Positions 53,140-62,754 of a stretch of DNA of 64,000 bases are shown in pieces. The notes beneath the pieces were generated by a model, which saw only the letters and a program-made list of their open reading frames with translations, did not search any database and was not told the DNA's origin. The stretch is from Melioribacteraceae bacterium (lineage in GTDB: Bacteria; Bacteroidota; Ignavibacteria; Ignavibacteriales; Melioribacteraceae): assembly GCA_016342755.1 (NCBI GenBank), contig JAEINS010000024.1:1-64000 (forward strand), written 5' to 3'. How positions within the stretch are numbered: position 1 is the first letter of the stretch; each line of letters begins with the position of its first letter. The translations under genes and the position numbers were made by a program.

Positions 53140-56136
53140 ATGTACAAAGCTCTTAGAAAAAAACTTGGTACTTCAATTTCTGAATTGGAGATGCCGGAAC
53201 ATTATCAGATCAGTAAATGGTTAAATAAACCAAAACATTCAGAAGAAGAAATTGGTATTATTATATCATTTGTTGAAGTTGATATGGATGTTGATCTTAA
53301 TCTAGATCCAGTGGAAATCAATCCGGAGATCCCAGATTTAGTTTTGGAAGAACCAAAGATCACTTCATTTGATTCAATGCTTTTGGAAAAACAAAAAACC
53401 GATTATGTATTATTTGGTTTTGGCAAAACAGAAGTTAACCAAATAAAATATGCGGTTATTGAAGGAGCTGAACTAAGTTTAGTTGATGAAACCTTTAAAA
53501 AATCGGATATAGATATTAGTGAAGTTGATCTGCCGGTTTTAGGAACAAAACCTAAATTATATAAAGCTAATACAGTATTCAAATTACCAAGTATTAACGA
53601 AATTGAACTGTTAAAACCTTCTTCCGAAATTAGGAATATTGAACTTTTGCATCCGGTTTCCGAGACCCGGAATATAGAATTGCTTGAACCATCTTCAGAA
53701 ACTGAAAATATAGAATTACTCCAGCCGTCTTCAGTAATAAAAGAAGTTGACATAACAGAACCAGAGACTGTTACGGAAGATATTGAATTTACATCTTTCA
53801 ACAGCGGCTCAGCAAATGTTGTTCTCGAATCGGTGGAAACAGAAACAATAGATATAGAATATCATATCCCGATAGAAGATTCTGAGAATATTGATTTTTC
53901 ATACGATGGATTAAAAGTTTCAACAGTAATTTTTCAGTATATACCTGAAGATACTGCCGATGTTGATTTCAAAGTTCCTGAACCGGAAATTATTGATCAC
54001 CTGGCAAAACTGATCCCGGAAATTTATAAAATTGATCTTTTGAGTTTGGATGATATGAGTCCGGCCGAAATATTAGACGAGACTCTGCAGAAAGAATATG
54101 AGATATTAGATAAAGCGCCTAAGATAATTAGTGTTAATTTAAGCAACTTCTTTGAGTCTGAAATTTTATCCGTTAACTATACAAGCCCTTTAACAGCAGA
54201 CCCTTCAAATACACAGCCATTTAAAAAAGGACTTTATATATCTACGCCGGATATAAATGAGTTTTCTTTAAATATAACTGAACTTGAATCGGATGATACT
54301 TATATAACAAATGATATTATTGATGATAAAGAAGATAACGCTGATTACAAATATTACAAACGCTTAATAGAACCAAGTTTAAAAATAGATGAAGTTCTTA
54401 AGAATAAAATATTCAACAGGCTTTATCCCTATCAGCGTATAGGAAGTGAGTTTTTAACCGAGTGTGAGTTTGCTTTATTAACCGATGAATATGGTTTGGG
54501 TAAAACTATTGAAACAGTCGGAGCTATAAAACTTCTATGGAATAAACGTACAATACAATCAGCCCTTATTATTACTGATGATCTATCAATTGGAGACGAA
54601 TCCTTAAATGAATCTCTTAATTCCATTGAAGGATGGATTGGTGTTGTTAAGCAGTTTGCACCAGAATTAATTTTATCAATAATAAATGAAAATGATCCGA
54701 TTGAAAAATGGCAAAGCGCAAGCAATGTGTTTATAACTACCTATTCGGAGCTTAACAGGCAAATCAGTAATAATACATTAAGCAAAAGAATTTTAAAATC
54801 ATTTGATTGTCTTGTGCTCGATGATATTCATGAGAAGCTGGAAGATAGTTCGGATATTGAAAATATTCTAGCGGCTGAATTTGAGCCCTATTATTATTGG
54901 CTTTTATCAAGTATCCCGGAAGATTATATTCAGCAGGATATTAAAGCACTTTTTAACCGGGATGATTTATTTATTCTAGGTCGTTCAAAAGCAATTGTAA
55001 AAAATGATACACCAGAAATTATTAGAAAAGACTACTGGCTTAAGTTAACTGAAATACAAAAAACTGAGTATGAAGAAAAGTTCGCTTCAATAAGAGAAGA
55101 ACTTTCTGATATCCTTTTCTTAGGTGATCCGTTCAGATTCCAGGCAAATGTTTTTAGAGCCTTACATGATTTGCAGCAGATATACAATTTTTCAAGTGAA
55201 TCTAAAACAGCTCCTAAAACTGATTTAATAATTAAACACTTGAACTTAATTTCTAAGTGGGAGAAAAAAGTAATTATTTTCACTCAATTCGAAAAGTTCG
55301 GTTTTAACAAAATTGAAAAACTGCTGAAGAAAAATAATATTACTTTTGTAAAATTAACTCCGTCTATGAATCCGGATGAACTGAATGAAGTTATTAGTAA
55401 ATCGGAAGAAGACGATAATATGTTTGTTTATCTATGCAGCATCAAAACCTCTGGTCTTAAATTCCAATTACCAAAAGTTTCGTATATAATAAATTTTGAT
55501 CAGTGGTGGAATCCTGCTTCAGTGTGGAGTATGGAAAAGAAAATTCTTTCGGCAGAGAGACATGAAGCATTAACTATAATAAACTATTTTATTAAAGATA
55601 CATACGACTCCGGACTTCAATCATATTTGAATAAACAGGGTTTGACCGATAAAAACCTCGTCGGGCATTTAACTTCAGAAAGTTATCAGAAAATGATTAA
55701 CGAAGCTGATTGGACTGAAATATTAAAATTGACCGCGCCTGGTGATAATGGTGCTGAGAAAGTTATAAAACCGGAATTGACCGGTTATTCTACAATAGAA
55801 GAAGTAACACAAAAAATGAGTTTTATTTTAACCCTGCTGGGGTTTACCATTAACGAAATGGAAACAGGTTTACAAAACTACGGTACATATATTTATGCCG
55901 AACGTGATGAAGCCGGAACAAAAATAAAAGTAATGGCAAAATGTATTTTCACTGATTTCCTAAATGCTGAGGCAATACAGTTTCATCTTAAAGATGAGAA
56001 GTTTACTAAAGATACAAATAAGCGTTTACTTATAACCAGCGGAAGAGTCGATGAAAACTACATAAACACAAATAGCAGAGTAACAATTATTGATGTAAAT
56101 AAACTAAATACATTCGCAAATCGTTTCGGATTGTAA
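53140..56136 (+). CDS. degenerate SNF2-family ATPase with N-terminal repeats and possible Mrr-like tail
   Basis: 998 residues. Residues 1-420 are acidic, low-complexity and include 12-residue repeats (155-214). The SNF2 region has Walker A DEYGLGKT (449-456; intact Lys), a weakened motif II LVLDDIHE (561-565, DDIH for DEAH), motif III-like LLSSIPE, motif V region CSIKTSGLKFQLPKVSYIINFDQWWNP, and a motif VI (NPASVWSMEKKILSAER, 791-807) lacking the usual paired Arg residues. So it may bind but hydrolyse ATP poorly. Residues about 880-998 (EEVTQKMSFILTLLGFTINEMETG ... KRLLITSGRVDENY) resemble an Mrr-type nuclease fold, with the catalytic D...QxK not evident. Partner of the 52600 protein. Confidence 0.7.
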   Translation: MYKALRKKLGTSISELEMPEHYQISKWLNKPKHSEEEIGIIISFVEVDMDVDLNLDPVEINPEIPDLVLEEPKITSFDSMLLEKQKTDYVLFGFGKTEVNQIKYAVIEGAELSLVDETFKKSDIDISEVDLPVLGTKPKLYKANTVFKLPSINEIELLKPSSEIRNIELLHPVSETRNIELLEPSSETENIELLQPSSVIKEVDITEPETVTEDIEFTSFNSGSANVVLESVETETIDIEYHIPIEDSENIDFSYDGLKVSTVIFQYIPEDTADVDFKVPEPEIIDHLAKLIPEIYKIDLLSLDDMSPAEILDETLQKEYEILDKAPKIISVNLSNFFESEILSVNYTSPLTADPSNTQPFKKGLYISTPDINEFSLNITELESDDTYITNDIIDDKEDNADYKYYKRLIEPSLKIDEVLKNKIFNRLYPYQRIGSEFLTECEFALLTDEYGLGKTIETVGAIKLLWNKRTIQSALIITDDLSIGDESLNESLNSIEGWIGVVKQFAPELILSIINENDPIEKWQSASNVFITTYSELNRQISNNTLSKRILKSFDCLVLDDIHEKLEDSSDIENILAAEFEPYYYWLLSSIPEDYIQQDIKALFNRDDLFILGRSKAIVKNDTPEIIRKDYWLKLTEIQKTEYEEKFASIREELSDILFLGDPFRFQANVFRALHDLQQIYNFSSESKTAPKTDLIIKHLNLISKWEKKVIIFTQFEKFGFNKIEKLLKKNNITFVKLTPSMNPDELNEVISKSEEDDNMFVYLCSIKTSGLKFQLPKVSYIINFDQWWNPASVWSMEKKILSAERHEALTIINYFIKDTYDSGLQSYLNKQGLTDKNLVGHLTSESYQKMINEADWTEILKLTAPGDNGAEKVIKPELTGYSTIEEVTQKMSFILTLLGFTINEMETGLQNYGTYIYAERDEAGTKIKVMAKCIFTDFLNAEAIQFHLKDEKFTKDTNKRLLITSGRVDENYINTNSRVTIIDVNKLNTFANRFGL
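53602..53781 (+). repeat. 12-residue (36-base) tandem repeats within the SNF2-like gene
   Basis: Four clear units (IELLKPSSEIRN, IELLHPVSETRN, IELLEPSSETEN, IELLQPSSVIKE) plus a fifth diverged one (VDITEPETVTED), residues 155-214. The DNA units differ at many third positions, so the repetition is held at the protein level. Confidence 0.85.
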
Positions 56137-56210
56137 CCTATAAGATTTCAATTCTTAAGCTTTTCTTTTTATATTTATTCATTCTTAAAATTATAAAGAA
56201 AGATTTAATT

Positions 56211-56642
56211 ATGACTGAAAAGAAAAAAAACAGAGTAACAGGAGTTGGCGGAATATTTTTTAAGTGTAATAACCCGGAAAATATGCGCAATTGGTATGAT
56301 AAAAATTTAGGATTAGAAACAAACGAGTACGGCTCTCTGTTTGAATTTAGAGATACTATTAAGCCGGAAGAAAAAAACTATTTGCAATGGAGCCCGATGG
56401 GAGCAGACACAAAATATTTTGAACCATCGCCAAAAGAGTTTATGATAAATTATCGTGTAGTAAATATTGAAGCTCTAGTAGCGGAACTTAAAGTAAATGG
56501 TGTAACTGTTGTTGATAATATTGAAGAATATGAATATGGGAAATTTGTTCATATAATGGATCCGGAAGGAAATAAGATTGAACTTTGGGAACCTGTAGAT
56601 CCTGTTTTTACAAAAGAGTATGATGGTAAAACATCATGCTAA
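56211..56642 (+). CDS. VOC-family protein (glyoxalase/bleomycin-resistance fold)
   Basis: 143 residues. Two beta-alpha-beta-beta-beta modules: GVGGIFFKCNNPENMRNWYDKNLGLE with the typical ring of polar residues, and IVNIEALV-type second half YRVVNIEALVAELKVNGVTVV with HIMDPEGNKIELWEP, the classic end of this family. A metal-dependent enzyme or binding protein of unknown substrate. Single gene with a terminator after it. Confidence 0.88.
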   Translation: MTEKKKNRVTGVGGIFFKCNNPENMRNWYDKNLGLETNEYGSLFEFRDTIKPEEKNYLQWSPMGADTKYFEPSPKEFMINYRVVNIEALVAELKVNGVTVVDNIEEYEYGKFVHIMDPEGNKIELWEPVDPVFTKEYDGKTSC

Positions 56643-56680
56643 AATATTAACAGTGTTCTTCCAAAATCGTTTTATTTATT

Positions 56681-56727
56681 ATTCTCACTTAGCTCTATAA
56701 ACAGGGCAAAGTGAGAATCTTTGTTTT
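56681..56727 (+). terminator. rho-independent terminator after VOC gene
   Basis: ATTCTCACTT (56681-56690) pairs perfectly with AAGTGAGAAT (56709-56718), followed by CTTTGTTTT. The same region has an alternative pairing with CTTTGCCTGT further down. Confidence 0.65.
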
Positions 56728-56805
56728 ATAATATAAACAAGATTTCTCACATCTACTTTGCCTGTCGCAGACATGTCTGGTTCAAAATCGCCAGCTCCTT
56801 TAATC

Positions 56806-57351
56806 TTATTTATTTTCAACCAGTTTTTGTGAATACTGAATTGCCTTATCAAAAGAATCAAAAATACTTATTTTTTTAATCAGCAAATTAATTTTGTGTT
56901 TATAAAAATCATTTAGAACAGATTTATTAACACCGGCTAAAATTATATAAACACCAGATTCCTGAAGAATTTCAATTACCTGTTCTAAATTATGAAATCC
57001 GGTTGAATCGATAAAAGGAACGTGGCGCATTCTAATAATCAGCACTTTAGAATTCATTCCAACATTTTTAATAACCTCGGCATATTCTTTAGCGGAAGCA
57101 AAAAACAATGGTCCGCTTATTTCATAAATAGAAACATCTTCTGGTATTTTTGAATAATCTTCAAGTAAATCGGAATCAATTTCCGGAGGAATTTTTGCAC
57201 CAAAATCTGTCATGCGTTTCATAAATAATAATGCGGATAGTACAATTCCTACTTCTATAGCTACAGTTAAATCGACAAGGACAGTTAAGAAGAAAGCAAC
57301 ACAATCACATCGAAAAATGAATTTTGCAATATAGAGCGGAATGTTCTCCAT
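56806..57351 (-). pseudogene. SulP anion permease, C-terminal (STAS) part of a frameshifted gene
   Basis: The useful part of this frame starts near 57300: [28 protein letters not shown] is the last membrane stretch of a SulP transporter, followed by a STAS domain (VSIYEISGPLFFASAKEYAEVIKNV ... VPFIDSTGFHNLEQVIEIL, with the DSTG phosphorylation-type motif). It belongs to the same gene as the frame at 57285-58439; the break lies at about 57285-57300 and is a one-base shift. The first 18 residues of the open frame are a shadow of the upstream frame. Confidence 0.7.
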
Positions 57352-58439
57352 TCGCTCATGTTATATGCAACAACTATAAGTATACCGGCAAGACACGACA
57401 TTGGAATAAGCTTTGCCCATTTGCCGAAAAAGAGCATTATTAAAAGCAAAACTATCGCATGAATCATTCCGGCAATTGGAGTGCGCCCGCCGTTTTTAAC
57501 ATTTGTAGCAGTTCTTGCAATTGCTCCGGTAGCCGGAATTCCGCCGAAAAACGGAGTGATTATATTTGCTATACCCTGTGCAATAAGTTCAGTGTTAGAG
57601 CGGTGATTACCACTTATCATACCGTCCGAAACAACCGCGGAAAGTAATGATTCAATTCCGCCAAGCAAAGCAATTGTAATTGCGGGTAAAATATAAATGT
57701 GTAATTCGCTCAGATTAAAAGCAGGAATTTCAAAACTAAATTTATTTGGGATTTCACCAAAAAAGGATTCAATTGATGTAACAGGCAGATCGGCAATATT
57801 AACTAACAGGGTGGAAAATATTATTGCAAAAAATGAACCCGGGATTTTAGTTTTTAACTTTTTGGAAAAAACAGTTATAAAAATTGTTGCGGCAGTAATA
57901 CCGACAGCAATTAAGTTTATCTCGTTTAAATGCGTAAAATATAAATGCCATTTATCAATAAAGTCCGAAGGAATCTTTTCTATTTGAAGACCTAAAGCAT
58001 CTCTGACCTGAGTTGAAAAAATTACAACAGCAATGCCGCTTGTAAAGCCGACAATTAATGGATGAGGAAAATACTTTAATAAAGTTCCTAACCGGAGGAC
58101 ACCAAATAAGACAAGAATAATTCCGGCTAAAACAGAAGAAATTATTAGTCCGTCGATTCCATATTTTTCAACTATTCCATAAACAATAATTATGAACGCG
58201 CCCGTGGGTCCGCCAATCTGGACTCTGCTTCCACCAAGTAAAGATATAATAAAGCCGGCAATAACCGCGGTTATCAATCCTTTTTCCGGTGAAACGCCAG
58301 AAGCAACCGCAAAGGCAATTGCAAGCGGCAGTGCAACAACGCCCACAACAATTCCCGCCAAAATATCGGAGGTTATTTGCTTTTTACTAATTCCAGCTTT
58401 TAGCAAACTGAAAAATTTCGGTTTAAAAATACTATCCAT
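57285..58439 (-). CDS. SulP-family anion permease, membrane part of a frameshifted gene
   Basis: About 384 residues from ATG 58439 (a TTG at 58454 is possible). SulP signature: [31 protein letters not shown], then [24 protein letters not shown] and [50 protein letters not shown]. It ends prematurely at ...VIVLLSS by a one-base shift relative to the C-terminal frame. SulP proteins import sulfate, bicarbonate or other anions. Without the last helices and STAS domain the function is doubtful unless the frame is repaired. Confidence 0.85.
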   Translation of the reverse strand: MDSIFKPKFFSLLKAGISKKQITSDILAGIVVGVVALPLAIAFAVASGVSPEKGLITAVIAGFIISLLGGSRVQIGGPTGAFIIIVYGIVEKYGIDGLIISSVLAGIILVLFGVLRLGTLLKYFPHPLIVGFTSGIAVVIFSTQVRDALGLQIEKIPSDFIDKWHLYFTHLNEINLIAVGITAATIFITVFSKKLKTKIPGSFFAIIFSTLLVNIADLPVTSIESFFGEIPNKFSFEIPAFNLSELHIYILPAITIALLGGIESLLSAVVSDGMISGNHRSNTELIAQGIANIITPFFGGIPATGAIARTATNVKNGGRTPIAGMIHAIVLLLIMLFFGKWAKLIPMSCLAGILIVVAYNMSEWRTFRSILQNSFFDVIVLLSS

Positions 58440-58649
58440 TTTCAATCTCAACAAATCAAATTTTTATTAAATAACTAACGGGTATTTAGATTGGCTGTAT
58501 CAAATAATAATAAATTAGATGTGTGTTGAAATCCTCTTGTAAAAGATGTCACAAGAAATTTATTGCCGGTTACAAAGTTAAGTCTTTTTAATATAAACAA
58601 CATCTTAATAGAATATTTTTTATTAATGTTTTAATAAAAAACAATAAGG

Positions 58650-59504
58650 TTAATTTCTGAAATAATTATTCTGATATTCCGAGGGTGTTTTACTAGTGAT
58701 TGATTTAAAGTGTTTATTGAAATTTGAAATGTTGTTAAATCCGCTTTTATAACATATTTCTGAGATTGTAAGTTTCTTTTCCTGAAGCAGATTACATGCG
58801 TACCCAATTCGCATTTCGTTAACTACATATATAAATGTTTTTGAAGTGTTTTTCTTAAAGTAACGGCAAAAAGCAGTTTCATTCATACTTACAAGAGTTG
58901 CCGCTTCGTTTATACAAATGGGTTTTAAATAATTGTTAAGAATATAATTAAATATAATTTCCATCTTTTCTTTACTGCTGCTTTTTATTGCGCTATAATA
59001 ATCAATTACAGTAATTGTCTCCAACTTTTTTGTAGAACCTATAATGTCCAGTATTTGAATCAGCAGAGTGATTTTTTCAATTCCTTTTGCGTTTAGAATT
59101 TTTTCAATTCCGGAAAGTACCAGATCTTTGGATTGCCCGGTTATTTTAATTCCCTTTTTCGATTTCTCTATAGCATTTTTTATATACTTAAATTCATTAA
59201 AGTTTACCCAGTCATCCGAAATAAAATCCTTTTTAAACTGAATTAAAACACCAGAAGTCTTATGTTCGCCGGAATTATCATTTAGCCAGGCATGAGGCAA
59301 ATTTGGACCAAAGAAAACCAAATCATCTTTTTTAAAATCGTTAACATTATTCCCTATAAAAAGTTTTCCAAAACCCTCGCTTATGTAAACTATTTCATAA
59401 GCTGTGTGAAAATGCCATGGTGATTTTAAATAAGGAGTAGAAAATGGAATTATATTAAAAGCGGAATCAACCGGATAAGTTACATTCTCGAATTTGGCTT
59501 TCAT
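58650..59504 (-). CDS. AraC-family transcriptional regulator
   Basis: 284 residues. N-terminal cupin-like sensing domain (PFSTPYLKSPWHFHTAYEIVYISEGFGKLFIG with DLVFFGPNLPHAWLND) and C-terminal double helix-turn-helix (CINEAATLVSMNETAFCRYFKKNT; TISEICYKSGFNNISNFNKHFKSITSKTPSEY). It is divergent from the corrinoid methyltransferase operon, 143 bases apart, and probably activates it in response to a small molecule, perhaps a methylated substrate. Confidence 0.9.
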   Translation of the reverse strand: MKAKFENVTYPVDSAFNIIPFSTPYLKSPWHFHTAYEIVYISEGFGKLFIGNNVNDFKKDDLVFFGPNLPHAWLNDNSGEHKTSGVLIQFKKDFISDDWVNFNEFKYIKNAIEKSKKGIKITGQSKDLVLSGIEKILNAKGIEKITLLIQILDIIGSTKKLETITVIDYYSAIKSSSKEKMEIIFNYILNNYLKPICINEAATLVSMNETAFCRYFKKNTSKTFIYVVNEMRIGYACNLLQEKKLTISEICYKSGFNNISNFNKHFKSITSKTPSEYQNNYFRN

Positions 59505-59647
59505 ATCTTAAAATTGCTTATTTATTAAAAAGTGCAAGAATAGTATAGAATTTTGTAAATATACTAAAAGAAAAATTTAGTTTGCCATATTATTTTAGAA
59601 TCGTATAATTTCTATTAATTCAATTAACATAAGCTAATTGGTGTAAT

Positions 59648-60688
59648 ATGACATACAAAAGAAAAAATTTTGAGCCGGATTTTTCAAACTTTGAAAAAGT
59701 ACTAAGACGGGAAAAACCCAACAGACCCGTGCTTTATGAATTTGCCTTCAATATACCCTTGCTGCAAAGACTTACAGAAAATAAATTTACTGTTGATGAA
59801 AATGATTATATGACTTATTTCAAGATGCTTACTGAAGCTTCAGTTATGATGGGATACGATTATATCACGGTTTCGGCATGGAGATTAAACGCTCTTGCAT
59901 TTCCAAAAGGGGAAGTTGATCAGAAAAAAAGTAAATCGCAAAACGAGGGAGCTTTAATTAAGGATATTGAAAGTTTTGAAAAATATCCGTGGCCGGATGC
60001 TGATTCATACGATTATAGTTTATACGAAAAAATTGGGAAAGGACTTCCTGATGGCATGATGATGATTCCTAATAGTAATGGAGGAGTTCTTGAAAATGTT
60101 ACTGAGTTAGTGGGTTATGAGCAGCTATGTTATATGTATATGATGGACGCAGAACTGACTAAGGAAATTTTTGACGCCGTTGGTTCAAGATTATTAAGGT
60201 TTTACGAAAATGTTTCTAAGTTTGATAAGGTTGGTGCTGTTATAGCAAATGATGACTGGGGTTTTAAAACCCAGACAATGTTTCCGCCTGATATGTTAAG
60301 GGAATATGTGATACCCTGGCATAAAAAAATAGCTGACGCAATTCACAGTGCGGGAAAACTTTCGATGCTTCATTCGTGCGGTAATCTTAAAGAAGTGATG
60401 GATGATATAATTGATGATATTGGTTATAAGGGAAAACATTCTTACGAGGATGAGATAATTCCGGTTGAAGAGGCCTATAAATTGTGGGGAGACCGGATTG
60501 CTATTATTGGCGGGCTTGATATTGATTTTCTAACCCGTAGTACTCCTACTGAAATTACCCGCCGGGCAAAAGCACTATTAGAACTTACATCTGAAAAGGG
60601 CGGTTATGCTCTGGGCTCTGGCAACAGTATACCTGAATATATTCCATACGAAAATTTTGTAGCAATGATTTCAGCAGTAAATGATTAA
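59648..60688 (+). CDS. UroD-fold corrinoid methyltransferase
   Basis: 346 residues of the uroporphyrinogen-decarboxylase fold in its methyltransferase branch. Zinc-type ligands appear in MLHSCGNLKEV (H242 and C244); the third ligand position (ALGSGNSIP, S324) is a Ser. VIANDDWGFKTQTMFPPDMLREYV and IAIIGGLDIDFL resemble demethylases such as MtvB-type proteins. With the corrinoid protein gene 18 bases later, it would transfer a methyl group from a methylated substrate (perhaps an O-methyl or N-methyl compound) to Co(I). Substrate not identified. Confidence 0.82.
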   Translation: MTYKRKNFEPDFSNFEKVLRREKPNRPVLYEFAFNIPLLQRLTENKFTVDENDYMTYFKMLTEASVMMGYDYITVSAWRLNALAFPKGEVDQKKSKSQNEGALIKDIESFEKYPWPDADSYDYSLYEKIGKGLPDGMMMIPNSNGGVLENVTELVGYEQLCYMYMMDAELTKEIFDAVGSRLLRFYENVSKFDKVGAVIANDDWGFKTQTMFPPDMLREYVIPWHKKIADAIHSAGKLSMLHSCGNLKEVMDDIIDDIGYKGKHSYEDEIIPVEEAYKLWGDRIAIIGGLDIDFLTRSTPTEITRRAKALLELTSEKGGYALGSGNSIPEYIPYENFVAMISAVND

Positions 60689-60706
60689 AATAAATTGAGG
60701 TAAAAA

Positions 60707-61375
60707 ATGGAAAGTTTATTAAATGAGATTGCTCACTGTGTTGAATTTGGAAAAATTGATTTGAAGTCTCCTTATCCGCCGGACATGAAAGGAAAAGAAG
60801 GAGCGGCGGAGTTAACAAAAAAAGCACTTGATGAAGGTATACCCGCAAAAGATATACTGGAAAAGGGTTTAATAGTAGGGATGGCAAAAATCGGGATTAA
60901 ATTTAGGGCTAATGAAGTATTTGTCCCGCAAGTATTAATGTCGGCTAAAGCAATGAGTACTGCGATGGAGCATATAAAGCCGCTGTTTATAACCGGAGCT
61001 GTTAAAGCTAAAGGAACATTTATTATTGGTACTGTGGCTGGTGATTTGCATGACATAGGAAAAAACCTTGTCTCAATGATGATTGAAGGAAACGGCTGGA
61101 ATGTTGTTGATCTTGGAGTTGATGTAAAACCCGAAAAATTCTTGGAAGCTGTTAAAGAAAATCCTAATAGCTATGTGGGGTTATCAGCATTGTTAACTAC
61201 AACAATGGTTCAGATGGAAAAGATTGTTTCGTTAATTAAGGAAGATCATCCTGAAACAAAAATATTGATTGGCGGTGCACCGGTTAATGAAAATTTTAAA
61301 AATAAAATTGGTGCCGATTTTTATGCTCCCGATCCACAAGGTGCTGTTGAGTATATAAATGCCGGAGCCGCGTAA
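60707..61375 (+). CDS. corrinoid-binding methyl-carrier protein
   Basis: 222 residues. An N-terminal four-helix cap (ELTKKALDEGIPAKDILEKGLIVGMAKIG ... EVFVPQVLMSAKAM) precedes a B12-binding Rossmann domain with the D-x-H-x-x-G motif in GDLHDIGKNLV (cobalt-ligand H115), LGVDVKPEKF, VGLSALLTTTM and ILIGGAPV. It shuttles the methyl group between the UroD-like proteins on either side. Same family as MtaC/MtbC. Stop is 2 bases before the next start. Confidence 0.94.
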   Translation: MESLLNEIAHCVEFGKIDLKSPYPPDMKGKEGAAELTKKALDEGIPAKDILEKGLIVGMAKIGIKFRANEVFVPQVLMSAKAMSTAMEHIKPLFITGAVKAKGTFIIGTVAGDLHDIGKNLVSMMIEGNGWNVVDLGVDVKPEKFLEAVKENPNSYVGLSALLTTTMVQMEKIVSLIKEDHPETKILIGGAPVNENFKNKIGADFYAPDPQGAVEYINAGAA

Positions 61376-61377
61376 GC

Positions 61378-62754
61378 ATGAAAGGATTAAAATTAATACA
61401 AAGGGCAATTAATCTTCAGGAAGTTAAACGTATACCCTGGGTGCCTTTTGTAGGTGTACATGCGGCAAAACTAATTAATAAAAATGCTTCAGAGTTTTTA
61501 AAATCAGAAGAGCTAATATACAAAGGTGTTTCTGAGGCTATTACTAAGTATAATCCCGATGGAATCCCAATTTTATTTGATCTACAATTGGAAGCAGAAG
61601 TATTAGGGTGCGAGTTAATTTGGGCAGACGAAAATCCTCCCTCTGTTGTTTCACATCCATTGCAGAAGGGCATACTCCTATCGGATCTTAGGATTCCCAA
61701 TAAAACAGATGGCAGAATTGGGATTACTTTGAATGCCGCTAAAAGGATAAAAAACGATCATCCCGATTTAGCTGTTTACGGATTAATTACAGGCCCATTT
61801 ACATTGGCACTTCATCTGCTTGGAACAGACATTTTTATGAAAATGTTTATGGAACCGGATGAGATACGTATGATTTTAGATTTCTGTACGGCAGTCGGTA
61901 AAAAAATGAGTGAGTATTATATTGAAGCCGGCTGCGATGTTATAGCAGTTGTTGATCCAATGACAAGTCAGATTGATCCGATGAATTTTAATCAGTTTGT
62001 ATCGCCCTATGTATCTGAAATCTTCACTTATATAAGATCCCGGGAAAAGATAAGTTCTTTTTTTGTTTGTGGTAATGCTGAACAGAATATTGAAGAAATG
62101 TGCAAATGTAAACCAGATAATATTTCTATTGATGAAAATATTGATCTGGAATTTGTAAAAAATATTACTCTTAAACATAAAATAAGTTTTGGCGGGAATA
62201 TAAAATTAACTGTATCTCTTTTACTCGGGAATGAAAATGATTGTCAGGCTGACGCTCTTTCATGTATGGATAAAGGCGGACTAAAAGGATTTATACTTGC
62301 TCCGGGATGTGATATACCGATGGATACTCCTGTTATAAATTTGCAGGCCGTTAGTAATTTAGTCTTCGATGAATATCAGCAGCAGGTTATTAGAACAATG
62401 GATAATGCCGACGCAGAAGAAACTGAGATTGATTTAACCGGACATTGGAAACCGGATAAATTGAATATTGATATATTCACACTCGATTCATCTTCATGCG
62501 CACCTTGCAAATATATGGTTGAAGCTGTTAATAAAATAATTCCCGAGTTTGGAAAAGTTGTGGAAATTAAGGAATTCAAAATTAAAGAATTAGAAAGCAT
62601 CAAAATGATGCGGGCACTTAAAGTGAAGAATATACCTTCAATCTGCATTGAAGGGGAAGTTGTTTTCAGTTCACAAATTCCGCCGCGTGAAAAACTTATT
62701 ACTGCAGTAAAAGAAAAACTTGACCAAAAATTTGCTAAGAAAATAAATGGATAA
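61378..62754 (+). CDS. UroD-fold methyltransferase fused to a thioredoxin-like domain
   Basis: 458 residues. Residues about 1-345 are a UroD-fold protein of the MtaA/MtbA type. The expected zinc motif H-x-C is F229-V230-C231 (FFVCGNA), so the His is missing; the other Cys is C311 in APGCDIP. A linker precedes a thioredoxin/glutaredoxin-like domain (about 365-458) with CAPC (C374, C377), VKNIPSICIEGEVVF at the cis-Pro site. The methyl acceptor may be a thiol or folate and is unknown. Overlaps the CobW gene by 8 bases. Confidence 0.85.
   Translation: MKGLKLIQRAINLQEVKRIPWVPFVGVHAAKLINKNASEFLKSEELIYKGVSEAITKYNPDGIPILFDLQLEAEVLGCELIWADENPPSVVSHPLQKGILLSDLRIPNKTDGRIGITLNAAKRIKNDHPDLAVYGLITGPFTLALHLLGTDIFMKMFMEPDEIRMILDFCTAVGKKMSEYYIEAGCDVIAVVDPMTSQIDPMNFNQFVSPYVSEIFTYIRSREKISSFFVCGNAEQNIEEMCKCKPDNISIDENIDLEFVKNITLKHKISFGGNIKLTVSLLLGNENDCQADALSCMDKGGLKGFILAPGCDIPMDTPVINLQAVSNLVFDEYQQQVIRTMDNADAEETEIDLTGHWKPDKLNIDIFTLDSSSCAPCKYMVEAVNKIIPEFGKVVEIKEFKIKELESIKMMRALKVKNIPSICIEGEVVFSSQIPPREKLITAVKEKLDQKFAKKING

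Noticed and set aside
53602-53781. 36-base periodicity considered as a CRISPR-like array
   Set aside because: Units are directly adjacent without spacers, differ in sequence and are read in frame as protein repeats.
57285-57300. Programmed -1 frameshift in the SulP gene
   Set aside because: No standard X XXY YYZ slippery heptamer with a downstream structure was seen, and SulP genes are not known to use one.
59621-59640. CAATTA-N8-TAATTG inverted repeat between the AraC gene and the methyltransferase operon
   Set aside because: Only six-base AT-rich arms and lying at the ribosome binding site; expected by chance in this composition.
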